A stretch of 64,000 bases of DNA from Luidia sarsii (GCA_949987565.1 OX465102.1:18054968-18118967), one strand, 5' to 3'. Shown: positions 46,137 through 57,295, numbered from the stretch's first letter. The notes: generated by a model from the letters alone, not told the origin. Numbers and translations: made by a program.

Positions 46137-48850
46137 ACCAACCTCCTCCCTAGATCCCAACCTCCTCCCTAGATCCCAACCTCCTCCCTAGATCACAACC
46201 TCCTCCCTAGATCCCAACCTCTTCCCTAGATCCCAACCTCTTCCCTAGATCCCAACCTCCTCCCTAGATCCCAACCTCCTCCCTAGATCCCAACCTCCTC
46301 CCTAGATCCCAACCTCCTCCCTAGATCCCAACCTCCTCCCTAGATCCCAACCTCCTCCCCAGATCACAACCTCCTCCCTAGATCACAACCTCCTCCCTAG
46401 ATCACAACCTCCTCCCTAGATCCCAACCTTCTCCCTAGATCCCAACCTCCTCCCTAGATCCCAACCTCCTCCCCAGATCCCAACCTCCTCCCTAGATCCC
46501 AACCTCCTCCCTAGATCCCAACCTCCTCCCTAGATCCCAACCTCCTCCCTAGATCCCAACCTCCTCCCTAGATCCCAACCTCCTCCCTAGATCCCAACCT
46601 CCTCCCTAGATCCCAACCTCCTCCCTAGATCCCAACCTCCTCCCTAGATCCCAACCTCCTCCCGAGATCCCAACCTCCTCCCCAGATCACAACCTCCTCC
46701 CTAGATCACAACCTCCTCCCTAGATCACAACCTCCTCCCTAGATCACAACCTCCTCCCTAGATCCCAACCTTCTCCCTAGATCCCAACCTCCTCCCTAGA
46801 TCCCAACCTCCTCCCTAGATCCCAACCTCCTCCCTAGATCCCAACCTCCTCCCTAGATCCCAACCTCCTCCCTAGATCCCAACCTCCTCCCTAGATCCCA
46901 ACCTCCTCCCTAGATCCCAACCTCCTCCCTAGATCCCAACCTCCTCCCTAGATCCCAACCTCCTCCCCAGATCACAACCTCCTCCCTAGATCACAACCTC
47001 CTCCCTAGATCACAACCTCCTCCCTAGATCCCAACCTTCTCCCTAGATCCCAACCTCCTCCCTAGATCCCAACCTCCTCCCTAGATCCCAACCTCCTCCC
47101 TAGATCCCAACCTCCTCCCTAGATCCCAACCTCCTCCCTAGATCCCAACCTCCTCCCCAGATCACAACCTCCTCCCTAGATCACAACCTCCTCCCTAGAT
47201 CACAACCTCCTCCCTAGATCCCAACCTTCTCCCTAGATCCCAACCTCCTCCCTAGATCCCAACCTCCTCCCTAGATCCCAACCTCCTCCCTAGATCCCAA
47301 CCTCCTCCCTAGATCCCAACCTCCTCCCCAGATCACAACCTCCTCCCTAGATCACAACCTCCTCCCTAGATCCCAACCTCCTCCCTAGATCCCAACCTCC
47401 TCCCTAGATCCCAACCTCCTCCCTAGATCCCAACCTCCTCCCTAGATCCCAACCTCCTCCCCAGATCCCAACCTCCTCCCTAGATCTTAACCTCCTCCCT
47501 AGATCCCAACCTCCTCCCTAGATCCCAACCTCCTCCCTAGATCCCAACCTCCTCCCTAGATCCCAACCTCCTCCCTAGATCCCAACCTCCTCCCTAGATC
47601 CCAACCTCCTCCCCAGATCACAACCTCCTCCCTAGATCACAACCTCCTCCCTAGATCACAACCTCCTCCCTAGATCCCAACCTTCTCCCTAGATCCCAAC
47701 CTCCTCCCTAGATCCCAACCTCCTCCCCAGATCCCAACCTCCTCCCTAGATCCCAACCTCCTCCCTAGATCCCAACCTCCTCCCTAGATCCCAACCTCCT
47801 CCCTAGATCCCAACCTCCTCCCTAGATCCCAACCTCCTCCCTAGATCCCAACCTCCTCCCTAGATCCCAACCTCCTCCCTAGATCCCAACCTCCTCCCCA
47901 GATCACAACCTCCTCCCTAGATCACAACCTCCTCCCTAGACCACAACCTCCTCCCTAGATCCCAACCTTCTCCCTAGATCCCAACCTCCTCCCTAGATCC
48001 CAACCTCCTCCCCAGATCCCAACCTCCTCCCTAGATCCCAACCTCCTCCCTAGATCCCAACCTCCTCCCTAGATCCCAACCTCCTCCCTAGATCCCAACC
48101 TCCTCCCTAGATCCCAACCTCCTCCCGAGATCCCAACCTCCTCCCTAGATCCCAACCTCCTCCCTAGATCCCAACCTCCTCCCTAGATCCCAACCTCCTC
48201 CCTAGATCCCAACCTTCTCCCTAGATCCCAACCTCCTCCCTAGATCCCAACCTCCTCCCTAGATCCCAACCTCCTCCCTAGATCCCAACCTCCTCCCTAG
48301 ATCCCAACCTCCTCCCTAGATCCCAACCTCCTCCCTAGATCCCAACCTCCTCCCTAGATCCCAACCTCCTCCCTAGATCCCAACCTCCTCCCTAGATCCC
48401 AACCTCCTCCCTAGATCCCAACCTCCTCCCTAGATCCCAACCTCCTCCCTAGATCCCAACCTCCTCCCTAGATCCCAACCTCCTCCCTAGATCCCAACCT
48501 CCTCCCTAGATCCCAACCTCCTCCCCAGATCACAACCTCCTCCCTAGATCACAACCTCCTCCCTAGATCACAACCTCCTCCCTAGATCCCAACCTTCTCC
48601 CTAGATCCCAACCTCCTCCCTAGATCCCAACCTCCTCCCCAGATCCCAACCTCCTCCCTAGATCCCAACCTCCTCCCTAGATCCCAACCTCCTCCCTAGA
48701 TCCCAACCTCCTCCCTAAATCCCAACCTCCTCCCTAGATCCCAACCTCCTCCCTAGATCCCAACCTCCTCCCTAGATCCCAACCTCCTCCCTAGATCCCA
48801 ACCTCCTCCCTAGATCCCAACCTCCTCCCTAGATCCCAACCTCTTCCCCA
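46137..48850. repeat. 19-bp minisatellite, about 143 units
   Basis: Unit CCTCCTCCCTAGATCCCAA. A variant block (CCCCAGATCACAA followed by units with ATCACAA and then CCTTCTCC) recurs at 46357, 46680, 46965, 47155, 47326, 47611, 47896 and 48523. All spacings are multiples of 19 (17, 10, 9, 15 and 33 units), so blocks of units have been duplicated. It begins about 190 bp downstream of the ACO1 stop and could lie in that gene's 3' UTR. Confidence 0.95.
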
Positions 48851-49038
48851 ACCATGGCATGATAACGCTATACCAGGCATATGATAAAGATCTCATCCGC
48901 AAGAAAAAGAAAACAAAACCCCCCCCCAAAAAACAAAAAACCACCGTGAATTCTCTAAATTGACTTTCTTCGTCTAAAGAGGTACTGTTTTTCTGTCGTG
49001 GTGCACCATGTCAATTCCCCGGTGGGCTCGGAGACAGC

Positions 49039-49155
49039 TCACGATGTCAGCTTCTGTCGTATCATGTAGTTGAGGATCCCGCCGTGCCGGTAGTACGTCA
49101 ACTCCACGTCCGTGTCAAATCGGATGACAACCTGGAAGGAATGCCCCTTACTCGT
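49039..49155 (-). CDS. ACO1: ACO1 terminal coding exon
   Basis: The acceptor 'cctccctccag' precedes 49155. Reads [38 protein letters not shown] then TGA at 49041-49039, so the C-terminus matches the family end position within a few residues. No AATAAA is seen on the minus strand between the stop and the satellite at 48850. Confidence 0.93.
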   Translation of the reverse strand, partial: TSKGHSFQVVIRFDTDVELTYYRHGGILNYMIRQKLTS

Positions 49156-52100
49156 CTGGAGGGAGGAGTCAACATCGAACGGCCAAAACAAAAGGGTGAG
49201 AAATAGAGCACTGTCAAAAAAAAAAAAATCCTGCAAACTTACTGAACTCAATGGGTACGTCCAGACAGCGTTTTAGATTTGCTAAAAGTACCGATTTAAC
49301 CCGTTGGGGTTTAAAAATGTGTGTCTGAATGCACTGACACCGTTTTAAATTTCAAAGCGAAACAGTTTTAACTGCTTGCTGTATGAATGCAGTTTCAAAT
49401 TTATGACTTGCCCAGCCCCCCTCCTATGGTTAGAATTTTATCTCGATTGGTTTCAATCTCAACATTTAGTGGGCCTGACGTTTCGATCCTAGCAGGACCT
49501 TTCTCTGCCTTTGAGAAAGGTCCTGCTAGGATCGAAACGTCAGGCCCACTAAATTCTGAGATTTGAATTTTGGTAATTTTAGTCAGTAAGCAGTTTGCAA
49601 CATGTTTGTATATCACTCGATTGGTTTTAACTGACATGCTGTCTGAACGTAGCCATAAGAGGAATGAGAATAGATACCTTTGTTCCCTGCCACTCTTCTT
49701 TGTTGACTTATGACTTTTCTTTCTTTATCTCTCTATTCCTCTTCTTCTATTTTCCCTGTAGCCATCACCTCGAGTGGGCTTGTAAGGCCTTGTGTTTGGG
49801 CGATCTTTCATAAACCTTTTTTTTTAAAAAATAGACATGTAATGAGTAACAAGCCCATGCGGTGGCGGTGTCTCGTATTCACCTCGACCGTAGTCTGGCT
49901 TCCGGGCTGAAGGTCTTCAGGCAAGTGGACGGAGAACTGCTCCTTGCCCGTCAGTCCCAGGGAGTCGGCACTCTGGTCGGCCAGGTACTGCAGCGGCACG
50001 ATCCCCATGCCAACCAGGTTGCTGCGGTGGATGCGCTCGTAGCTCTCGGCAATCACTGCGCGCACCCCCTTGGGATTCACGGCAATCGTACCACAAACAA
50101 GTTTAAAGGTTTGCATCATGGCAGAATATTTCCCCGATGGTTATTGAATCATGTACTGTATATATCTGAGTGATGTTCGCATTCTTAGAGAGAGAGAGAT
50201 TGCCCCTGGGTTATGCACACTTAATTTGTCTCCTCGTGGAAAAACACTGACAAAATACTTGCAGTCATTGGCAGTACGGTAATGATATAAAGTGCTTGTA
50301 CAACAGATTAGAAAAATGATAAGAAAACATCAGGCCCTCCTCATTTCTGATCATCGCATTCTGGTCATTATAGTCATTGAGTAGTTTGTACAACAGTTTT
50401 GGATATTACTGTGGTTAAGAATATGTTGGTCTTTTTATGTTCTCAAGGCTTGTCTGTCTATACCTGCATCCAGGGTCCTTTGGCAGCCCAGTCGCGCGAG
50501 GAGCCCGACCCGTAGTCCTTGCCGGCCAGGACGACGAGGCTGCGGCCGGCGCCCCGATACCGCTGGGCCGCGTCGAAGATGTCCATGGCGTCGCCCGAGG
50601 GCACGTGGAGCGTCCTGGGCCCCGCCTTGCCCACCAGCTTGTTCAGCAGGCGGATGTTGGCGAAGGTGCCCCGCGCCATGACGGCGTCGTTGCCCCGCCG
50701 GGCGCCGTACGAGTTGAACTCGCGGGGCGTCAGGCCCCGCGAGGCCAGGTAGCGGGCGGCCGGGCTGTTGCGGGCGATACTGCCAGCCGGCGAGATGTGG
50801 TCGGTGGTGACCGAGTCGCCCAGGTTCAGGAGGGCAAAGGCCTCCGAGATGCCCGTGACCGGTGGCAGGTCCTTGCCCTTGTGCACAAAGAAAAAAAAAG
50901 GCGGGAAACCGGTGATCCTTCCGCGACCAGGGTACGATTTGAAGGTTTGCACGGCGGAAGAACGAAGCAGCGATTGGTGAGCTACCAAGGCCAAGTCAAC
51001 ATCAAGTTAACATCCATTTCCAAGGGTATTAATACTGCTGTGTCATCTCCCAAATGTAACAGGGGTGGACTTCACAAGGCCTAACAGTGTATCGCATCTC
51101 GGCATGGTGGATAACCCGTCGTAACCCATCAATCGCATGAGGACCAGCAATACACAGAAACCATACGGCCCTATTGCAACTTACGATGGGTTTGGTGAGA
51201 GATTAACCAACACGCAGACTCTAGGAAATGATCAGTCTCAGAATGGTGGGTACCAGGATAGATATCTATGTTTAAGGACACCGGGGGGGAGGAGGGGGGG
51301 GGGGGAGAGACTGGTTGCCCGGCAACTCACCATGGTTTCAAAGAATGGCGGCGACTGGATGTAGGTGGATTTGGGGTCCCACGGATACAGCATGCTGTCT
51401 GGTGCGTTCAAGCTGTTCCACCGATCGTTGCCTTTCTGTAAAGATAGCAGGATGCCAGAGTCGGGCCGATGAGTGCGGCAAACGAGGAGAGTCCAACCTG
51501 TCACCATAGGACGTCTGTGTGGCTTTTTTGTCGTTTTTCCAGGCTGAAAAAGAGCCCTTGGACTACAGGGTGCCCGGACATTGCACGGCAACACTGTCGG
51601 CGCTCCAAATTCGGAGCTCTCTGCGAGAAGTGGTTAATGACGTTTTTTTTTTTTTTTTTTGCTTTTCGAGCTAGGACTCACGGCGATCTTGGCGTAGACC
51701 TCCTTGAACATGCCGGGGATGACGTACTTCCTCTCCACGGCGTGAATCTCGCTGCGACTGGGCCAGATGTCGCGCAGGAACACGTCCTGTCCCTCCTGGT
51801 TCTTGCCTGCGGCCAGAACCGAGAGACAGAGGGGGAAAACAAAACCCGCACATCAAGGCAAGGGCAAGCATTCAGGACAGGTCAACTCGCGCTGGTTTCC
51901 GGCCAACTTGGTCCCTAATGGGAATTTTTTTGGGGGGTGCACGTTTTCCCATAGGGACCGACAAAGTCATTTCCTGAAAGTCACTGAAGGCCAATAAATT
52001 GTGCGACTGCGAGTGAGCGCTTACGCAACCGAGAGATGCGACTGCGAGTGAGTGCTTACATGACCGAGAAATTCACGGCAAGGATGCAGGCTTCAGCAGA

Positions 52101-53063
52101 CAAAAATGAGCAGTTTTAAATACCTGTTTGACTTAAAAAAATTAAAATAATAATACTTATAATAAAAAAAAAAAAATAATAATAAATAAATACATTTCAA
52201 AATAATGAAATCACGCCATTTCAGAAAGTCTTACATAACTGGGTCACGGACTGAGTAAACTGATAGCCCTCATGTTATTCGACAGGCTACTGTCAGCCGC
52301 CACTCAGTAAAGATTAGAGTTTAATGTTCGTTTTCTCCTCCTCAATTTTCTTGATGCTTAATTGAAACATTTCCGATTTCCGAAGAGTACCAGTACGTTC
52401 ATCCAGAGGTCTCGGGTTCAAGTCCCGGTCCAGTCAACGTTTGCATTGCCAATCTTTCAATTTGTTCAAGCGTTCCAAGTCAGTTTTTCCTTGGTTTGTT
52501 TGACTTGAAACATTTCCGACATGTCATGTGAGAACAGCGCCCTCATCTGGTTGTGCAAAAGGCCCATGCACCATAGTCCGTTCACTGTGAGAAGAGTTGG
52601 AGTACAGTGTATATTCATGACACGAGTCTGGACTGTGTACCGTTGTGCATGAAGCGAAGGGGAATTTGGCACCACTCTTGACTGACAGGCGAAAACACCT
52701 CCTGATAACCCAGCTGAGAGTGGACTAGAGGAGGAGGGGAAGGGGGGGGGTGCATACCATAACAATGAATGAGGCCAAAGTCAAGCTCAACTTGGAGTGA
52801 CCAGATTGCAAGATACGTAATCGCCGCAACATTCATAGTGTTATTATTTAAAGCCCATCTTTGTGGCACCCTCATCTTCCTCCTCCAAACACCACCCCTT
52901 TCTTACCTAATGGTTGAATCTCAAAGTCAATGCATACAGTGCCGGCCAGGGCATAGGCGATCACGAGAAGAGGGGACGCTAGGTAGTTGGCGCGGGTGAG
53001 AGGGTGAATTCTCCCCTCAAAGTTGCGGTTGCCAGAGAGTACACCGCAGGCAACAAGATCTCC
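49039..53063 (-). CDS. ACO1: cytosolic aconitase / iron-regulatory protein 1 (C-terminal six exons)
   Basis: Exons (minus strand): 53063-52907, 51806-51682, 51435-51331, 50877-50464, 50068-49883 and 49155-49039. Together they give 1,104 bp, 367 codons plus TGA, in continuous phase. The residues align throughout with the C-terminal part of cytosolic aconitase, which converts citrate to isocitrate with a 4Fe-4S cluster and, when the cluster is lost, binds iron-responsive elements in mRNA. Diagnostic blocks: [101 protein letters not shown] and [20 protein letters not shown]. The active-site arginines in [20 protein letters not shown] and SSRDW are present. The cluster cysteines belong to exons not in the window, so catalytic competence cannot be judged. 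The full protein is about 890 residues in vertebrates, so roughly 520 N-terminal residues lie beyond 64000. Confidence 0.95.
49254..49654. mobile_element. 400-bp MITE with CAGACAGC ends
   Basis: Inverted ends with the core CAGACAGC/GCTGTCTG; the interior has 'ccgatttaacccgttggggtt' and 'aatgtgtgtctgaatgc'. Related copies: about 16685-17041, 57280-57480 and about 35740-36116. Confidence 0.7.
49469..49553. mobile_element. palindromic GGTCCTGCTAGG-family element, best copy
   Basis: Left half GGGCCTGACGTTTCGATCCT followed by AGCAGGACCTTTCTC, then the exact inverted right half (GAGAAAGGTCCTGCTAGGAT, CGAAACGTCAGGCCC) after a short GCCTTT spacer. About 25 full or partial copies occur in the window; equally good inverted pairs are at 54767-54848 and 61738-61829. 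Confidence 0.85.
49883..50068 (-). CDS. ACO1: ACO1 exon encoding [15 protein letters not shown] block
   Basis: The acceptor 'gtgaatcccaag' precedes 50068; the donor GTCGAG|GTGAAT follows 49883. 62 codons, phase 0: [20 protein letters not shown] ... [20 protein letters not shown] ... TTVE. Confidence 0.93.
50069..50463 (-). other. ACO1 intron
   Basis: 395 bp, AT-rich, no feature recognised other than a degraded palindromic-family trace near 50330-50400. Confidence 0.75.
50464..50877 (-). CDS. ACO1: ACO1 exon encoding substrate-binding core (138 codons)
   Basis: The acceptor 'ttgtgcacaag' precedes 50877; the donor ATGCAG|GTATAG follows 50464. Phase 0 both sides. Starts [20 protein letters not shown], includes [20 protein letters not shown] and ends [14 protein letters not shown]. 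An alternative acceptor six bases further on (ggcaag) would drop Gly-Lys. Confidence 0.93.
50878..51330 (-). other. ACO1 intron
   Basis: 453 bp. Contains a truncated piece of the histone-hairpin MITE's outer arm (gatttgaaggtttgcacggcggaag, about 50936-50960) and a G-rich tract at 51283-51306. Confidence 0.75.
51331..51435 (-). CDS. ACO1: ACO1 exon encoding [12 protein letters not shown] block
   Basis: The acceptor 'tatctttacag' precedes 51435; the donor ACCATG|GTGAGT follows 51331. 35 codons, phase 0 on both sides: [20 protein letters not shown] then [15 protein letters not shown]. Confidence 0.93.
51682..51806 (-). CDS. ACO1: ACO1 exon encoding [11 protein letters not shown] block
   Basis: The acceptor 'tctggccgcag' precedes 51806; the donor ATCGCC|GTGAGT follows 51682. 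Two bases complete a Gly codon, then [20 protein letters not shown] and [20 protein letters not shown]. Confidence 0.93.
51807..52906 (-). other. ACO1 intron
   Basis: 1.1 kb, GTAAGA...CCGCAG. Holds a SINE fragment with B-box GGTTCAAGTCCCGG (52413-52427) and an AT-rich (AAT)n stretch near 52135-52200. Confidence 0.8.
52385..52510 (+). mobile_element. SINE fragment with clear B box
   Basis: 'gtctcgggttcaagtcccggtc' then 'cagtcaacgtttgcattgcc'. The same order (B box, CCAGTC, then a T-rich 'tttctttgcc' body) recurs on the minus strand near 10800-10835, 12150-12200 and 24600-24665, and as tails near 16035, 44700 and 58460-58545. Confidence 0.55.
52907..53063 (-). CDS. ACO1: ACO1 exon encoding SGNRNFEGR block
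   Basis: The acceptor 'tttctctgtag' precedes 53063; the donor TTAG|GTAAGA follows 52907. Phase 0 in, one base out. Reads [20 protein letters not shown] and ends [14 protein letters not shown] Cys stands where human ACO1 has Arg (TIRIDFE), which I recall from the family rather than computed. Confidence 0.92.
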
Positions 53064-53629
53064 CTACAGAGAAACAATTCAAATAGGTATAAAAAAAACC
53101 TCAAAACCCCCAAAACACCCCATTTCAGGGTTTTAAATAAATAGGATACATTGTATATTCTTGTTAGGGCTCTTGTCAAAAAGATCATAGGTTGGGTATC
53201 AGATGATTTGACCCGTCCGATCTTGTTTCCACCGCATAGCCATCGTGAATTTTTCACCCAAGAGTCCACTACAATCGGCTTTCTACCGGGGGATATTTTA
53301 TCGGTCGGATAAATTCAACCGGGACTCAACCGATAAGCTTTTTGACAAGAGACCTTATCTACATGCAGCTTTGAAATTTAAGAAAACCGTTTTTAAATGT
53401 GCCCAATTTGCCAATTTTTGGAGCTTGCACTCCGAAAAGTCAAAATCAAAATCATTTCACAAATAGTTTTTCAGCGCTTTGAAAAATCCATTAAGTCATT
53501 AAGAGTTGAAACTTGAAATTACACATTCTTATCAGGTTTTCAAAAAATACCTGTCCCACTGACTTGTCAAGTCCAAAGTCATAGATTGTGTGAACAGAAG
53601 AATCACCTTGTCAAGCAAACACTATTTTG

Positions 53630-53720
53630 ATACGGCTTGAAGGTTTGCACAGTGGATATACAAAGTGCAAGGAGACACCATCTCTTTTGAGAAGGAGTGT
53701 GTGGCTCTGAAAAGAGCCGG
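53630..53720. mobile_element. histone-hairpin MITE, truncated copy 4
   Basis: 'cggcttgaaggtttgcacag', 'gagacaccatctctttt' and 'gagaaggagtgtgtgg' match copy 2; the right half is missing. Confidence 0.75.
53702..53717 (-). other. exact histone 3' stem-loop consensus hairpin
   Basis: Minus strand GGCTCT-TTTC-AGAGCC followed by ACACA. The 16-base core is identical to the classic metazoan histone mRNA stem-loop. Upstream on the same strand is 'gagttacc', as in copies 2 and 3. Confidence 0.65.
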
Positions 53721-54039
53721 TAACTCTTACTAATAGGCACTTTAGGGGAAAATTTGTTTTGGGTTATTTGCTTTTAAAATGTTTACAGGGTGAAAGGGCA
53801 GATCAGTAGCATTACAAAACATTTTAAATTTTTGAAAAAGCACATTCCATTCCGGAGATATGAATTTTTTAGTTCATTTTATTGTAATGACAAAAGGAGT
53901 CAGATGTCAAAGGTCATTCTCTTTATTTTCATTGTTTTAAGGATGGCACCGTACAATTCACATAAAACAGCCTTTACTAGCTTCTAAATTAAAAAATACT
54001 TATTGTATGGACATGAAACTTTCAGGATATGTTGCATGT

Positions 54040-54625
54040 ATGCTAAGCTGTCTTTCTGGGCAAGATAAACAAAATCGAACAATTAATTATGTATCTTATT
54101 TGCATATTAATGACAAAAATTTGCAAAGAAATGTATTTTGTGCTGTCAACAAGACCCATACACTTGAGAGGGATTTGTATTTTGTAATAATTATTCCCTC
54201 CATTTATCAGAGGAAGCACCTTGCTCATTCTGTTGGTTTAATATGTCACAATCTAATTTGTGACTCAATTTGCTTACTAATTGGGTCTAATTACAGAATC
54301 CTGAAATTGACATACATGAAGTTGCATTTACTGACTTCCAACTATTTGTCACACGAGGATGAATCTTTAAATGTACTTTTATAATATACTTTTAAAGCTG
54401 TACTTGATAAAAGCAAGTTAAACAAAATAATTAATGAGTTGTACATCTTATTTGCATACTAATTAATTAAAGTTTTTCCATTATACAATACCATATAAGG
54501 GAGTTCTGCAGTTTGCAAATTACATTCCAACAATTTATCAGAGGAAGCACCTACATTTGTTCTGATGGTTCAATAAAGTTACAAATTAACTCGTTATTCA
54601 ATTTGCATACTAATTAGCTCTAATG
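54040..54625. repeat. diverged tandem duplication (about 330-350 bp) with octamer motifs
   Basis: 'atttatcagaggaagcacc' occurs at 54202 and 54533 (331 bp apart). ATTTGCAT followed by A(T/C)TAAT occurs at 54098, 54450 and 54601, with a variant ATTTGCTT at 54268. The 125-codon frame across the first unit is probably chance in AT-rich DNA. Confidence 0.7.
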
Positions 54626-56079
54626 AGAAAGAGCATATGACCTGACCGAACATGTATGCAGCTTCTCTACAGGAAATTAAATCTACGTTCATATTTGAGT
54701 GATATACAAAAAATGTTGCAAACTGCTTACTGACTAAAATTACCAAAATGCATATCTTAAAATCTAGTGGGCCTGACGTTTCAATTCTAGCTGGACCTTT
54801 CTCAAAGGAAGAGAAAGGTCCTGCTAGGATCGAAACGTCAGGCCCACTACGTTCATATTTGTTGATATTTTCTACAGTCTATTAGTATTACATTGTTTGG
54901 GGGAATTTTTTTTTGCAAGTATAAGCCATACCACAAAGAAACAATCCAGCATCTAATTTTGCATATATATATATTAACAAGTTACAATTAATTATTCAAA
55001 GACTTTCAAACAGTTACAAGTTTGTGAAATGTTCGCAGAACCATCGCAGATAGATAGCCATGGGATGTCCAGCTGAAGAGGGGCCGGGCTGATCAGAGGC
55101 AGGCACATCAGAGTCCGACACATTACCTTTATTGGAATAGTTAAGGAATTTTGATTTAAGGTTAGATAATGATAGCGAGGGGAATGTACTAAGAAACGCA
55201 CGGGTAACAAAACATTAATTTTACTGCACAAACTTTACTAAAATGCTTTTAGGTTGCTTGCTTCAAGTTTTTGTGTTTATTTTGTGGGTTACAATAATTA
55301 AAAAGGGCTCAAGAAAATGTTGCTCAAGAACTGAAGAAGTCAATAAATAATTCGACCTTTAATGAAATTACATCGATTGTATTGAATAAGGACATCGATT
55401 CATCAAGCAACATTAGGGACGAAATGACAGTTGGCGGTGTCTGACAGGATATATGGATCGAGGTGGTTGGGAGTCCGTGATTTAGCTTTTACTTTTGCCA
55501 TTTTATAGGACCATAATTTCCCATAAACAAACAGTTTGAGTGAGAAAACGACGGTCGCAAACGGTAAAAAAGTCGTCCTTCACTTTAATATCTTGGTTGA
55601 ATTTTCACTAAAGAAAACCTAGTGCCATATTTAACTATCACCACGTTACTTAATCACTGAAATAAAGCTGCGAATGAAGCCAGAAAAGGAAGATAAAATT
55701 CACGGAACACTCCGAATATCGGGAATTAGACAGGCCATGACACTGGGCCGGGTACCAGTGCCATGCAGGCATGCATACCACAATACACTGTGCACGCGTA
55801 CGTTCGGTTACCACTACACGTCAGTACAGCACGTGCATATAAAGTATACATGTACGTATACGTTGACAGCTCAACAAAACTGCAGCACTATCATTTTGAT
55901 TTCCCTTTCCGTTGCTTTTCCCAAATCGTAAAATCACTGACATCCACACCAAAATGAAGCTTAAATATCAATAATCACACGTACCTTAGTTCCCTGGTGA
56001 TTTACAAGAGATTTCCTTTCGAAAAATCGTTCTGAATTTTTCAAAATTTCGTATCTCAGCTCTCCATACTCCGATTCAC

Positions 56080-56310
56080 GTGGAACTCACACCAGGGTAA
56101 AGCACATTTCCGGATCTATTCGGAAATGCCCACGATGAAGCTTTACAGCCAATCACAACGCGCGGATTCCTTCCGGAGAATTTCGCACCGAAACCGAGCG
56201 CACACGAAGTGCCGCGAAAAGCGTTGCCGGGTCATGACCTTCGAGATCGGCACAAGAAAAATGATCGCAAAGGCCGCACACGCGTTACTTCTCTCGCCAT
56301 AAAACACGAT
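56080..56310. promoter_or_regulatory. CpG-rich segment with CCAAT box, possible promoter
   Basis: CpG density stands out from the AT-rich flanks, and 'acagccaatcacaacgcg' at 56144-56161 is a typical CCAAT-box context. No adjacent coding exon is recognised on either strand, so a target gene is unknown. Confidence 0.3.
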
Positions 56311-57218
56311 CTACATGGAATTTGAAGTTGATTTTTGGGGGAAGTACAGAGGATGTACTCATAATGACTGTCTCCAAATTTGAAAACGATAGGTTGTGTG
56401 ATTTTTTTTAAATGAATTTTTAAAGTTTATATGGACATTGAGACTGGATGGTCGTTGTGTGTGCGTGCGTGGGTACAAGTTTTGGTCTCCTGTAATTCGA
56501 CACCCCACTGAAGTGCCTACTAATACAATATGGTGCTGTTCCTGAAACCACTTGTTGAAAAAAAAAAGGCCCCTTAATTTCACAAGAACAAAAATCGCGA
56601 TTGAATACGCGATGGCCGCCTAAACCCGAGCCCTTTCAAAATCACCCAATAGTACGTGTATATCAACAGCTCGCCCATTGCTTGAGTGCACAGGACATGG
56701 GCAAACTAAATTGCCTTGAAATAAAATTAATGTCCAGCAGTTTCCTGAGGGGAAGGGACAAAGGATATCGTTGATTGCTATACTTCTCACACCTAGCGGG
56801 TTCATTGAAAAGCTTGTTTTTGAGGGGAGGGAGTGAGGGGGATTGGAGGGTGAGGGGGGGGGGGGGCTGGTTGAGGGGTTGTTTGTGTAAGGGCAGACTG
56901 CCTTGATGGGTGCTGGTGGGGTCCTGATGTGTACCTGGAAGCAGGGCCCAGTGGGTGGGGAGGGGGGGTCCTGACTCCTGAGTTAGGCGGTGTGAACTCA
57001 AAGGATATGGAACTCAACCCATGGGTCTATCACCTGACAGGGTGACCTAACAAACACAGATGGGTTCCAGTCTGACGCCTGCAAAACCTTGCACAACACC
57101 AACATGACATGCAGCCTCTCTCCCTCTCTCCCTCTCACTTCCTCCCTCCTCTCTCTTTTCCTCTCTGACACCATGGAGGCTCTTATTCTAGCCAGTATCC
57201 ATCATAGGGTACATGTAC

Positions 57219-57295
57219 AATTTAAAATGCTGTCTGAATGTACATGTACATGTACAATGTACATGTACATGTACATTCAGACAGCATTTTAAATT
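57219..57295. repeat. 77-bp perfect palindrome
   Basis: 57219-57256 and 57258-57295 are exact reverse complements (38 bases) around a single A. The arms run AATTTAAAATGCTGTCTGAA then TGTACATGTACATGTACA. The outer part is the CAGACAGC end of the 400-bp MITE family. Confidence 0.95.

Larger units (their letters stand above)
49156..49882 (-). other. ACO1 intron made mostly of a nested transposable element
   Basis: A repeat bounded by GGTACGTCCAGACAGC (49254-49269) and its inverted GCTGTCTGAACGTAGCC (49638-49654) fills the middle of the intron and itself contains the palindromic-family copy at 49469-49553. Confidence 0.75.

Noticed and set aside
46137..48850. CRISPR-like array
   Set aside because: Units are contiguous 19-bp repeats with no unique spacers, in a eukaryotic genome; it is a minisatellite.
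54007..54384. 125-codon plus-strand frame
   Set aside because: Lies in AT-rich duplicated DNA; the second duplicate does not keep the frame.
53064..56000. search for upstream ACO1 exons carrying the cluster cysteines
   Set aside because: No frame with the expected aconitase residues was found on the minus strand here or up to 64000.
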